Positions 1 to 7,104 of a stretch of 64,000 nucleotides of DNA are shown one piece after another. The position numbers and the translations under genes were made by a program. This stretch comes from Thermoflexus hugenholtzii JAD2 (GTDB lineage Bacteria > Chloroflexota > Anaerolineae > J036 > Brachytrichaceae): positions 1 through 64,000 of the forward strand of contig CAMDWA010000004.1 of the NCBI GenBank assembly GCA_945877855.1, given 5' to 3'. Numbering within the stretch: position 1 is the first letter of the stretch; each line of letters starts with the position of its first letter. A model generated the notes under the pieces. That model searched no databases. It worked only from the letters and a program-made list of their open reading frames with translations, and was not told the origin of the DNA.

Positions 1-1602
1 ATCACTATTGATTTGCGCCGAGGCGTGAATCGCCGCGATTTTTTGCGGCTTAGCGCATTGCTGGGCGCTGGCATCGCCAGCGGGCTAGGTTTGTCGGCCT
101 GTGCACCTGCCGCAACACCCCCACCCGCAGCCCCCAGCGGGGCCGCCCCGGCCCCCGCCAAACCGAGCGGCCCCAATGGCACACTCACCATCGCGCAAGG
201 CGTTGATATTGAGAGCATCGATCCTTATATCACCACCAGCGGTGCGAGCAAGGGCATCATGTGGACGATTTTTGATCGCTTGGTTTACCGCGATATCAAT
301 TTAAAGGTGCAACCGGGCTTGGCACTAAGCTGGAAAAATGTGGATGACAATACTTGGGAATTTAAACTACGCGAAGGAGTGAAATTTCATAATGGCGAAG
401 CCTTTAACGCCGAAGCCGTGAAATATAGCTTTGCGCGTTTTGTTGACCCCAATATTAAGAATGGTTATGCCACTTTATTTAAGCCGGTGAAAGAAGTGGA
501 AGTGGTGAACGATAGCACGGTGCGGGTGAAGACCTCAGAGCCATTTGCCGAATTGGTAGAGGTGTTGGCCAGCTATTGCGAAATATTGCCACCCAAAGCC
601 GCCGCCGACAAAGATGCCTTTTACAAGAACCCCGTCGGCACTGGGCCATATAAATTTGTGTCATGGACGGCCAATGATAAATTTGTGGTCGAGGCGGCTG
701 GCCCACATTGGAGCGGTGAACCGCGTATGAAGCAGGTGGTCTTCCGCCCGATTCCCGATGGCACCACTCGTATTACCGAGTTGCGTTCGGGTGGGGTAGA
801 CATTATTACCAATGTGTCGCCACTTTTGTTGGGCAATTTGCAAAATCAGCCCGGGATTGCGCTTGAGCGGGCGACTGGCTCCGGCTCAATTATCCTCATC
901 CCTAATGTGACCAATAACCCGATGTTTGCCAAGAAGGAAGTGCGGCAAGCCTTGCAATATGCCATTGATAAAGAAGCCATTATCAAGACTGTGTTGCAAG
1001 GGGCAGCCGTGCCGCTGACTAGCCCCTTCCCCAAGGGTGTGGCCGGTGGTTTTGTCGATGATCTCAAGATGTATCCGTATGATCCAGACAAGGCCAAGTC
1101 GTTGCTGAAGCAAGCCGGGGCCGAAAACCTAAAGGTGGCATTTAAGGCCCCCAATGGGCGCTATTTGCAAGACAAGGCAGTAGCCGAGGCGATTGTGGGT
1201 CAACTGGATAAGGTTGGCATCAAGGCCGAACTTGAGACGATTGAGTGGAGCCAATATGTGCAGGGCATTATTGGCCGCAAGTATGAGCTGTTTTTGCTCA
1301 GCCAAGGCGGTGTGCAGGTTGGCCCAGCCGCCACCACCAACTGGAGCAGCAAAATCAAAGGCATCGCTTGGCAGGGTTATACCAATCCCGAAGCCGATGA
1401 TTTGATGGACAAGGCCGCGAAAACCGTTGACGGGGCACAGCGCCAAGCCACGTATGAGAAATTGATGCGTTTGGTTTGGGATGAGTCGCCGTGGATTTTC
1501 TTGTATCACCAACAAGATATTTATGGTTTGCGTGACCGTGTGAAGAATTTCAAAGCCACCTCTGAAGGTAGCTTGCGTCTTGAAAAGACGGAAGTGGTTT
1601 AA
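1..1602 (+). CDS. ABC transporter substrate-binding lipoprotein, family 5 (5' end at window edge)
   Basis: Extracellular binding protein of the SBP_bac_5 family (peptide, nickel, opine or glutathione uptake), tethered to the membrane and delivering ligand to an ABC permease that is not in the window. The N-terminus has a twin-arginine motif (NRRDFLRL), a hydrophobic stretch and a lipobox ending LSAC, followed by a Pro/Ala linker. The family core begins near TLTIAQGVDIESIDP and contains the typical LREGVKFHNGEAFNAEAV segment. The frame is open from base 1; the first start-like codon is TTG at 13, so the true start may lie upstream of the window. Its ligand cannot be read from sequence; nearby peptidases make peptides plausible. 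Confidence 0.85.
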   Translation: MTIDLRRGVNRRDFLRLSALLGAGIASGLGLSACAPAATPPPAAPSGAAPAPAKPSGPNGTLTIAQGVDIESIDPYITTSGASKGIMWTIFDRLVYRDINLKVQPGLALSWKNVDDNTWEFKLREGVKFHNGEAFNAEAVKYSFARFVDPNIKNGYATLFKPVKEVEVVNDSTVRVKTSEPFAELVEVLASYCEILPPKAAADKDAFYKNPVGTGPYKFVSWTANDKFVVEAAGPHWSGEPRMKQVVFRPIPDGTTRITELRSGGVDIITNVSPLLLGNLQNQPGIALERATGSGSIILIPNVTNNPMFAKKEVRQALQYAIDKEAIIKTVLQGAAVPLTSPFPKGVAGGFVDDLKMYPYDPDKAKSLLKQAGAENLKVAFKAPNGRYLQDKAVAEAIVGQLDKVGIKAELETIEWSQYVQGIIGRKYELFLLSQGGVQVGPAATTNWSSKIKGIAWQGYTNPEADDLMDKAAKTVDGAQRQATYEKLMRLVWDESPWIFLYHQQDIYGLRDRVKNFKATSEGSLRLEKTEVV

Positions 1603-1782
1603 GAAGGAAGAATCAAGAATCAAGAACTAAGAACTAAGAACTAAGAACTAAGAACCAAGAATCAAGATTAAAGACACTACTCGCCCTCATTGGGGGAGAG
1701 ATCAGGGTCGGGTGTTACTCTCAACTCTTAACTCTCAAATCTTCTATCTTGGCTCTTGGTTCTTGATTCTTGGTTCTTTTTC
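1601..1782. repeat. Facing heptamer arrays (AAGAACT type) before the amidohydrolase gene
   Basis: From the stop codon of the binding protein, ten 7-mers run without a break from 1601 to 1670 (AAGAATC, AAGAACT x4, AAGAACC and variants). From 1741 to 1782 six 7-mers of the opposite sense follow (CTTGGTT, CTTGATT and variants), and 1717-1740 has ACTCTCA/ACTCTTA 7-mers. The two sides are reverse complements, so a long imperfect hairpin can form. The array ends 4 nt before the probable ATG at 1787. Confidence 0.85.
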
Positions 1783-1786
1783 AATT

Positions 1787-2995
1787 ATGACAACCTTATT
1801 AACAAATTGCCATGTGATTCCATGCATCACCGAAGGTGAAGCGATTATTCATGATGCCGCTGTGCTGATTGAGGGTAAGCGGATTAAGGCCGTAGGTAAA
1901 GCGGCAGATTTTGGTGACAGCGAAGGAGTGCAAATTCGTGATCTGGGCGGGCGTTATGTGATGCCCGGGTTGATGAATATGCACGTGCATTTGGGGTTGT
2001 CGTTACCCGGGGCGACACAGGCCGCAGCCGCCAAAGAAACCGAGATGGACCTGTTTGCCCGTGCGCTTAAAAACGCACATGATGCCTTGCACGCTGGAGT
2101 GACATTTGTGCGCTGTGTGGGCGAAAAAAATGGGCTGGACTTTGCTTTGCGGCGGGCGTTTACCAGCGGTTTGTTGCAGGGGCCAAATATTGTTTGCGCT
2201 GGCCGCGCCGTCATCATCACCGGCGGGCATGGCTGGCAGGGGTATGGCAGCATCGAAGCCGACGGCGCCGACGAATGGCGCAAGGCGGCGCGCTCACAGC
2301 TAAAGCTGGGGGCCGATTTGGTCAAATTGATGATCACAGGCGGCATCGCTGGTGAACATGAGGCCATTCGTGACGCGCAAGCCACCTTTGACGAGATGCA
2401 AGCCGCATGTGAGGCCGCGCATAATGCTGGCAAACATGCCACCGCCCATGCTGGCTCGCCCAAAGCCATTCAAGATGGCATTAACGCTGGGCTTGATTGC
2501 ATCGAGCATGGCTACTTTTTAGATGACGCTACGGTTGAATTGATGATCAAAAAAGGCACGTGGTTGTGCCCAACCTTGTGCGTGAGCCGTGCCGAGCAAT
2601 ATATGCGCAATCTCGGCGTGCCGCAATACATGATCAACAAGAGTTTACGGGCGGGTGAAGACCACGCCAAGGCGTATCAATTGGGGTTAAACAGCGGTGT
2701 CAAAATTGCGATGGGCACCGATATGTTGCCGGGTGAGCCAAACGAAGGCACGGTGGCGACCTATCGCGAAATGGAATTTATGAGTGAATTGGGCATGGCT
2801 CCTCATCAGGTGTTGCTCTCAGCCACCCGTAACCCAGCCCAATTAAACCAGTTGGCTGATCAATTCGGCGCAGTGGCGGCTGGTTATCAGGCCGATTTGA
2901 TTGCGCTAACCGCCAACCCCGCCGAAAATACCCGCAATATTCGCAGTATTGATTGGGTGATGAAGGGTGGGGCGGTGTATCGTAATTTGGGCTAG
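1787..2995 (+). CDS. Amidohydrolase family protein (imidazolonepropionase/prolidase-like)
   Basis: Metal-dependent hydrolase of the amidohydrolase superfamily, probably cleaving a C-N bond in a cyclic amide, dipeptide or related compound. The N-terminal beta-sandwich is followed by the metal motif HVHLGL (in MPGLMNMHVH), a barrel with later His ligands in ATAHAG and IEHG, and the catalytic Asp in AMGTDMLPGE. Length, about 402 residues, fits the family. ATG 1787 is chosen because the protein from MTTLLTNCHVIP aligns with family N-termini; translation from 1712 would read through heptamer repeats. It lies 184 nt after a family-5 binding protein, which may supply the substrate, but the link is inference. 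Confidence 0.85.
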   Translation: MTTLLTNCHVIPCITEGEAIIHDAAVLIEGKRIKAVGKAADFGDSEGVQIRDLGGRYVMPGLMNMHVHLGLSLPGATQAAAAKETEMDLFARALKNAHDALHAGVTFVRCVGEKNGLDFALRRAFTSGLLQGPNIVCAGRAVIITGGHGWQGYGSIEADGADEWRKAARSQLKLGADLVKLMITGGIAGEHEAIRDAQATFDEMQAACEAAHNAGKHATAHAGSPKAIQDGINAGLDCIEHGYFLDDATVELMIKKGTWLCPTLCVSRAEQYMRNLGVPQYMINKSLRAGEDHAKAYQLGLNSGVKIAMGTDMLPGEPNEGTVATYREMEFMSELGMAPHQVLLSATRNPAQLNQLADQFGAVAAGYQADLIALTANPAENTRNIRSIDWVMKGGAVYRNLG

Positions 2996-3053
2996 AACAT
3001 GGATAAAGAGGATGGACAGGATTTTTATCCTGTCCATCCTCTTTATCCATGTT
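2996..3053. terminator. Perfect 27-bp hairpin with T-run, bidirectional terminator
   Basis: Arms 2996-3022 and 3027-3053 are exact reverse complements around the loop TTTT. On the plus strand the second arm runs into GTTTTTTAATTTT, a good Rho-independent signal for the amidohydrolase gene, which ends at 2995. The stop codon of the opposing gene (TAA on minus, 3043-3045) lies inside the right arm. The length and perfection exceed a normal terminator. Confidence 0.85.
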
Positions 3054-3459
3054 TTTTAATTTTGCCAATTTCAGCCAGCCTTGTTAATAAGCGGCGAATA
3101 TGACCCTGTGTGATCATGCTTGCCCAATGCCCGTCATTAAAGCGCTCGCCGCGTTGGCAATAGGTTAGCATGGTCTTAATTTGAGCTAAAGACGCATTTG
3201 CGACGAGGGTATGATCATTGAGCATTTGCCGGGCTTGGGCGGGGTCGTAGGCATAATCGCACCAACAGGCGCTGCTGGCGGTGCGGTAAAACGCCAACAC
3301 AGTTTCGTCATATTCGGGCCATGTTGTGTTTATTGAGCCATCAGCGTTACGTTGCCCCCCGCTCCATTTTTTAATCGGCTCAAACCCATCGGCATATAAC
3401 AGGGGTAAAAAGGCTACTAATGCCGCAATGTCTTCGGGGGTTGCTTGTGTTATTTGCAT
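3043..3459 (-). CDS. DUF6508-like hypothetical protein
   Basis: A 139-residue soluble protein with no signal peptide. The C-terminal stretch with GERFNDGHWASMI followed by GHIRRLLTRL resembles the signature I associate with DUF6508 proteins, which have no known function; this assignment is from memory. ATG 3459 (MQITQATPEDIAAL) is preferred over the upstream in-frame start at 3513, because the longer form would translate part of the inverted repeat at 3486-3564. Its last residues and stop codon come from the hairpin at 2996-3053. It is the downstream member of a minus-strand pair with the secreted protein at 3577. Confidence 0.7.
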   Translation of the reverse strand: MQITQATPEDIAALVAFLPLLYADGFEPIKKWSGGQRNADGSINTTWPEYDETVLAFYRTASSACWCDYAYDPAQARQMLNDHTLVANASLAQIKTMLTYCQRGERFNDGHWASMITQGHIRRLLTRLAEIGKIKKHG

Positions 3460-3485
3460 AGTCCCATTCGTAAAATGTCTTAATT

Positions 3486-3564
3486 TGTCTCTCACAAAGG
3501 TCACAAAAAACACAAAGGATTGATAAAAAGACCTTTGTGTTCTTTGTGCCTTTTGTGAGAGACG
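3486..3564. repeat. Imperfect inverted repeat with CACAAAGG-type units
   Basis: Arms of 33 nt (3486-3518 and 3532-3564) pair with about four mismatches around a 13-nt loop. Each arm is itself built of degenerate CACAAAGG/CACAAAAA units 8-10 nt long, the same construction principle as the heptamer arrays elsewhere in the window. It separates two minus-strand genes and could attenuate read-through. Confidence 0.75.
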
Positions 3565-3576
3565 TATTGCTTGCGC

Positions 3577-4113
3577 TTACGGTCGTGCCGCTGGCCGAGC
3601 CGGGCGGGGCTGAATATTGCGGCCTAAAAATGCCCACACTTCAGTTGGGCGAATATTGCGGTCATTGTAAACGGTGCGCACATACACTTGAGCTTCTTCG
3701 ACATTGCGATTGCCCGTGATACGAAACCACGTGGTGCGGGTGCTATAACCGCTGCGATATTGGGCGTAAACCCATTCGCCGCTGCGGTAGGCGGGCATCC
3801 AATCGCCCCAGCAAATGAATGAATCGCAGTGCTTGAGCCAAAAATCTGGCTCAACCGATGGTGATGGTGATGCATTGCCTTGTGGGTCGATGCCAATACC
3901 GATGTTGTCATCACAGGCGCTGCGAATTTCAATTCGCATAAACTGGTTGTCGGTGCTGCGGCGGCTGTCCCACATCCCCACTTGGCGTTGGGGGGCGCAA
4001 CTGGCGCTGGCGCTTTGGGTTGGTTGTGATAGCACATTTGCCATGAGTAATGGCACAAGCAACATTAATTGCAAAATTTTGTGTAGGGTGAGAACAAATA
4101 CTTGGGTTTTCAT
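3577..4113 (-). CDS. Small secreted protein of unknown function
   Basis: A 178-residue protein with a clear signal peptide (KTQ, then a hydrophobic core through about residue 28, probable cleavage near SQPTQSASA). The mature part has four Cys residues (near SCAPQ, SACDD, KHCDS, ICWGD), likely two disulfides, and is rich in aromatic residues and Arg (YRSGEWVYAQYRSGY, TTWFRI). The tail RPARPAARP is low complexity. I do not recognise a family. A Shine-Dalgarno AGGA about 8 nt before ATG 4113 supports the start. Its only close neighbour is the DUF6508-like gene downstream; nothing shows a shared task. Confidence 0.65.
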   Translation of the reverse strand: MKTQVFVLTLHKILQLMLLVPLLMANVLSQPTQSASASCAPQRQVGMWDSRRSTDNQFMRIEIRSACDDNIGIGIDPQGNASPSPSVEPDFWLKHCDSFICWGDWMPAYRSGEWVYAQYRSGYSTRTTWFRITGNRNVEEAQVYVRTVYNDRNIRPTEVWAFLGRNIQPRPARPAARP

Positions 4114-4197
4114 GGTCGTTATCCTAAATTTTGAACTGCTTCAGTAAATTTAGAATAGCGCCAATGACGTGTGAAAAGTTCACAAAAATTCACAACC

Positions 4198-5031
4198 CTA
4201 AGCCATAATCGACACCAATTTCAAGGTGTGACTCGCCAAGGTTAGATCACCTTGCAAGCTTACCAAAGGCAGGGCGGCCTCAATTGACATGCCTTTGCTA
4301 AATAAACGCCATGCTACCTCATCAGACATGATAAGGTGCGCCGAGGGCTTTTGAATGCCCCCTGTGAAGAGTTTCCAGCTATTTTGGGTATGCAATAACG
4401 CCCATACCCCACCCGCTGGCCCTGTGATTTCGACTGTGACCATTTTGCCATCATCATCGGCTATATTACGATAGGTGTGCGGTAACCCACGGATGAAAGT
4501 GTCGATTACCGGCGCTAGCCATTCGCGCGAGGCCAATATGGGCCAGCCGACAGCCTCGCGGATGTGTTGTTGGTGCAGCCATTTTTCGGTATATTCGCGG
4601 GCGATATCGAACCAGTTGGGTGGCAACGCATCGCTGGCCCATGCCACGCTAATCGGGGCTAAGGCGTACGGGGCGAGGCCATTAAAATGCTCATATAAAT
4701 GTTGATCGGTCAGTGCGAGCAATTCAATCAATATTTGGGGGCTGATACGTTTTGCCGCCTGTATCCACAAGGCATTTTCGCGGTTGATGAGGTCGAGCAG
4801 GTCGTCGTAACCGAGCGTTGGTTTGGGCGATGACGCAGGTTGTGGGCTAGGTTTTCCAATTCGCCCAAGATTGCCACCCAGCAAATGCGCCGCTACATCT
4901 TTTACCGTCCACGGGGCACATGCCGTCATTTTTGCCCAATCAGCAGGCGTTAGCGTTTTTAGCAGGCCGATTAACTCATGGCTAAGCGGCTGAAAAAGGT
5001 GGGTGGTATGAATAGGTTCAAGCGCCTTCAT
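4198..5031 (-). CDS. Maleylpyruvate isomerase N-terminal (MDMPI/DinB-like) domain protein
   Basis: A 277-residue protein of the DinB-like four-helix-bundle superfamily, closest in style to mycothiol-dependent maleylpyruvate isomerase family proteins. The first 50 residues have the pattern LTPADWAKMTACAPWTVKDVAAHLLG, whose His is a usual metal ligand. The C-terminal 90 residues resemble the SCP-like half of this family (WRLFSKGMSIEAALPLV). The gene overlaps the upstream M81 gene by ATGA (5028-5031), so the two are translationally coupled and probably co-expressed with csaA. The substrate is unknown. Many such proteins use mycothiol or bacillithiol, but no thiol-cofactor gene is nearby. Confidence 0.75.
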   Translation of the reverse strand: MKALEPIHTTHLFQPLSHELIGLLKTLTPADWAKMTACAPWTVKDVAAHLLGGNLGRIGKPSPQPASSPKPTLGYDDLLDLINRENALWIQAAKRISPQILIELLALTDQHLYEHFNGLAPYALAPISVAWASDALPPNWFDIAREYTEKWLHQQHIREAVGWPILASREWLAPVIDTFIRGLPHTYRNIADDDGKMVTVEITGPAGGVWALLHTQNSWKLFTGGIQKPSAHLIMSDEVAWRLFSKGMSIEAALPLVSLQGDLTLASHTLKLVSIMA

Positions 5032-6572
5032 GATTGCACATAAACAGTGGGCTGTAAATTGGGGATGGACTCATCGAGCGGAAAGAAAGGTCGCTGCATC
5101 CTTTGATAAGGTAAATGGCGGGTGGTGGCGGGAGTAGGGCCGGGCGTATCGACAATAAACGAGGCTTTGGCAACCCCAGCGTAGGCCATGTTGTAATTCA
5201 TGGGGTTTTTTACCCCCACAAATTTGGCTTGCCGCACATCCATACCCGCGCAGCGATATTGCTCATCGGCCCAATCGTAGGTTGGGCGCGACATAATGAG
5301 CACTTGAAATGGCCCAATTTGCAAGACAGCAGACAAGCCCATTTGCCCACGTGTGCCGCCATAAATACCACCACTATAGGTAAACTCGCCATCAAAAAGA
5401 TGACGCACCACCCCACTTACTTGCAGTGGCGCACCCCATTGGGCATCGACCGTATAACCGAGCGTGGTGTTGACTGTGCCACCAATGCCTGCCTTAGCGC
5501 AGGCTTGGGCGGCGGCTGGGTCAACCACCATTAACATGGTCGGTTCGGTTACGCCCAACTCGGTGAGGGTGCGCAAGAGGCTGACGCTGTCGCCAGCCGA
5601 GCCACCGCCGACACAATCGGCGGTATCGACCAACAAAATTGGGCCGCCACTGATACCGCGCCCACGTTGCACCGCATCGGCAACGGCATACAAGCGCGGT
5701 TCAAATTCAGTTCGTCGTGCCCAAATTTCATTTGCCAAACGGGTGGCTTCCCGCGCCGCAAGATCGGGGTCATTGTCGGTGATGACCAATGCGCCGCAGC
5801 CCATCTCGGGCAAATCGTTGTAAGGGTGCACATGTAAAATCGACACTGATAACACCCCTGTTTGCTTTTCCAATTCACGCGCGGCGGCGGTCAAGTAGGC
5901 CATTGGGCAGTTTTTGGCGTGCCAATCGCCCGAGGTGCGGCCATTGCCGCCGCCACACAAAATGGGCACTTTGGCAAAAGCCATGTTGGGGCGGGTGTGG
6001 CCTGCAATGGCTGGCAATAACAATTTGACCGCTTTTTCGCCGGTTTGATAGCAATCGTCGTGCGGGTAATGTTCAAACGCCAGCAGTGCGGTAGCATGGC
6101 TGACCATTGTTTGGGTGAAATGGGCATGTAAATCAAAGGTAGCGACAATCGGCACAGTTGGCCCGACAATGTGGCGCACTGCCATAATCAAATCCCCTTC
6201 CACATCTTCCACCCCCTCGGCCACCATCGAGCCGTGCATCGGCAAAATGATGCCATCAACCCCGCCATCACGCATGGCCTCACGCAAGGGCGTGAGCAAT
6301 AGGCTTTTGAGCGTGTCGTAACATTCGGCGCTGTTGATGGGGCCAGACACGCACCGCGCCGCCAGCAATGGCACAACTTGCACCGGCTGCCCACATTGCG
6401 CCAGCGCTGCCAAGATGCCAGCGATTTCAGAGTCGCTGTCGCGCAATTTAAACATATCGCCTCGTTCATAAATAAACGTATTGCGCCAAAGATCGAGGGT
6501 AGTGCGGGCCGCTAAAAAGGTGTTGGTCTCTTGAAAAATAGAGCCAATGGCAATGCGAAGGGGTGTTTTCAT
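5028..6572 (-). CDS. M81 family metallopeptidase (MlrC-like)
   Basis: A protein of the MlrC family (Pfam DUF1485 plus MlrC C-terminal domain), named for the zinc peptidase that degrades linearised microcystin fragments; most members have unknown natural substrates. About 514 residues, as usual. Visible motifs are IFQETNTF at the N-terminus, LPMHGSMV, the metal-site stretch DLHAHFT, and FEHYPHDDCYQTG. ATG 6572 (MKTPLRIAIG) matches family starts; the eight residues upstream are not needed. It follows csaA by 20 nt and overlaps the next gene by 4 nt, indicating one operon. With the M19 and M20 peptidases elsewhere in the window it fits a peptide-scavenging lifestyle. Confidence 0.88.
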   Translation of the reverse strand: MKTPLRIAIGSIFQETNTFLAARTTLDLWRNTFIYERGDMFKLRDSDSEIAGILAALAQCGQPVQVVPLLAARCVSGPINSAECYDTLKSLLLTPLREAMRDGGVDGIILPMHGSMVAEGVEDVEGDLIMAVRHIVGPTVPIVATFDLHAHFTQTMVSHATALLAFEHYPHDDCYQTGEKAVKLLLPAIAGHTRPNMAFAKVPILCGGGNGRTSGDWHAKNCPMAYLTAAARELEKQTGVLSVSILHVHPYNDLPEMGCGALVITDNDPDLAAREATRLANEIWARRTEFEPRLYAVADAVQRGRGISGGPILLVDTADCVGGGSAGDSVSLLRTLTELGVTEPTMLMVVDPAAAQACAKAGIGGTVNTTLGYTVDAQWGAPLQVSGVVRHLFDGEFTYSGGIYGGTRGQMGLSAVLQIGPFQVLIMSRPTYDWADEQYRCAGMDVRQAKFVGVKNPMNYNMAYAGVAKASFIVDTPGPTPATTRHLPYQRMQRPFFPLDESIPNLQPTVYVQS

Positions 6573-6592
6573 GTTTAATATAGTCGAAAAGA

Positions 6593-6949
6593 TCAACCAG
6601 CACGGGTTCCGTTCGGCACTGTGCGTTCGGGCATGGCTAAGACCGGTATGAGGCCATCGGCATACCCGATGTCAAATAACATGCCCTCTGAAACCTCGCC
6701 CATAATTTTTTTGTGAGGCAAATTGAGCACAAACAAGGCTTGTTTGCCCTCAATCTCCTTGGGGTCTTGGCGCTCTTGTTTCATGCCAACCAAAATATTG
6801 CGTTTGTGATCGCCAAAATCAACAATCAGGCGCAGCATCTTTTCTGAGTTTGGCATGTCCTCAACCCGTTCGATGGTGCCGACGCGAATGTCGATTTTTT
6901 TGAGCACATCAAAAGAAATTTTCGGTTTGATGGGGGCGATTTGTGTCAT
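6593..6949 (-). CDS. csaA: CsaA-like tRNA-binding domain protein
   Basis: A 118-residue protein consisting of one EMAP-II/Trbp-type oligonucleotide-binding fold, as in CsaA, which is proposed to act as an export chaperone or tRNA binder in the cytoplasm. Features are FDVLKKIDIRVGTI at the start, RNILVGMK in the middle, and the C-terminal block EGMLFDIGYADG followed by PVPNGTRAG-like residues (TVPNGTRAG). It heads the minus-strand operon with the M81 and MDMPI-type genes. A -10-like TACAAT lies only 6 nt before the ATG and no Shine-Dalgarno is visible, so the mRNA is probably leaderless. Confidence 0.88.
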   Translation of the reverse strand: MTQIAPIKPKISFDVLKKIDIRVGTIERVEDMPNSEKMLRLIVDFGDHKRNILVGMKQERQDPKEIEGKQALFVLNLPHKKIMGEVSEGMLFDIGYADGLIPVLAMPERTVPNGTRAG

Positions 6950-6955
6950 GGCGTT

Positions 6956-6961
6956 ATTGTA
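6956..6961 (-). promoter_or_regulatory. -10 box of csaA, leaderless layout
   Basis: On the minus strand TACAAT ends 6 nt before the csaA ATG at 6949. No clear -35 at 17 nt is visible. The distance places transcription start at or next to the start codon. Confidence 0.5.
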
Positions 6962-7028
6962 TCGCCTATGTTGGTAAAAAACGGCTCAAGATACCGCTGC
7001 CATTAGAAATGGCGCGCTGGGCTTACCA

Positions 7029-7072
7029 AGCCTGCCTTCGCAGGCTAAGAATTTAGACCGCGAAGGCGGTCT
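7029..7072. repeat. Inverted pair of 7-bp tetraloop hairpins
   Basis: Hairpin one, 7029-7046: AGCCTGC-CTTC-GCAGGCT. Hairpin two, 7055-7072: AGACCGC-GAAG-GCGGTCT. The loops are complementary. Reading the second on the other strand gives AGACCGC-CTTC-GCGGTCT, so the two differ at two stem positions with matching changes on the partner side. The pair lies between the aminotransferase fusion gene (ends 7105) and csaA, and may end transcription of the former. Confidence 0.8.
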
Positions 7073-7104
7073 TTGTTTCATTTGTCTATGAGGCCGTTCT
7101 TTTT

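Noticed and set aside
1601-1782. Possible CRISPR array
   Set aside because: Units are only 7 nt and contiguous, without spacers. No cas gene is in the window.
1712-1786. Upstream start of the amidohydrolase at 1712
   Set aside because: The extra 25 residues derive from CTTGGTT-type heptamers. ATG 1787 gives a family-like N-terminus.
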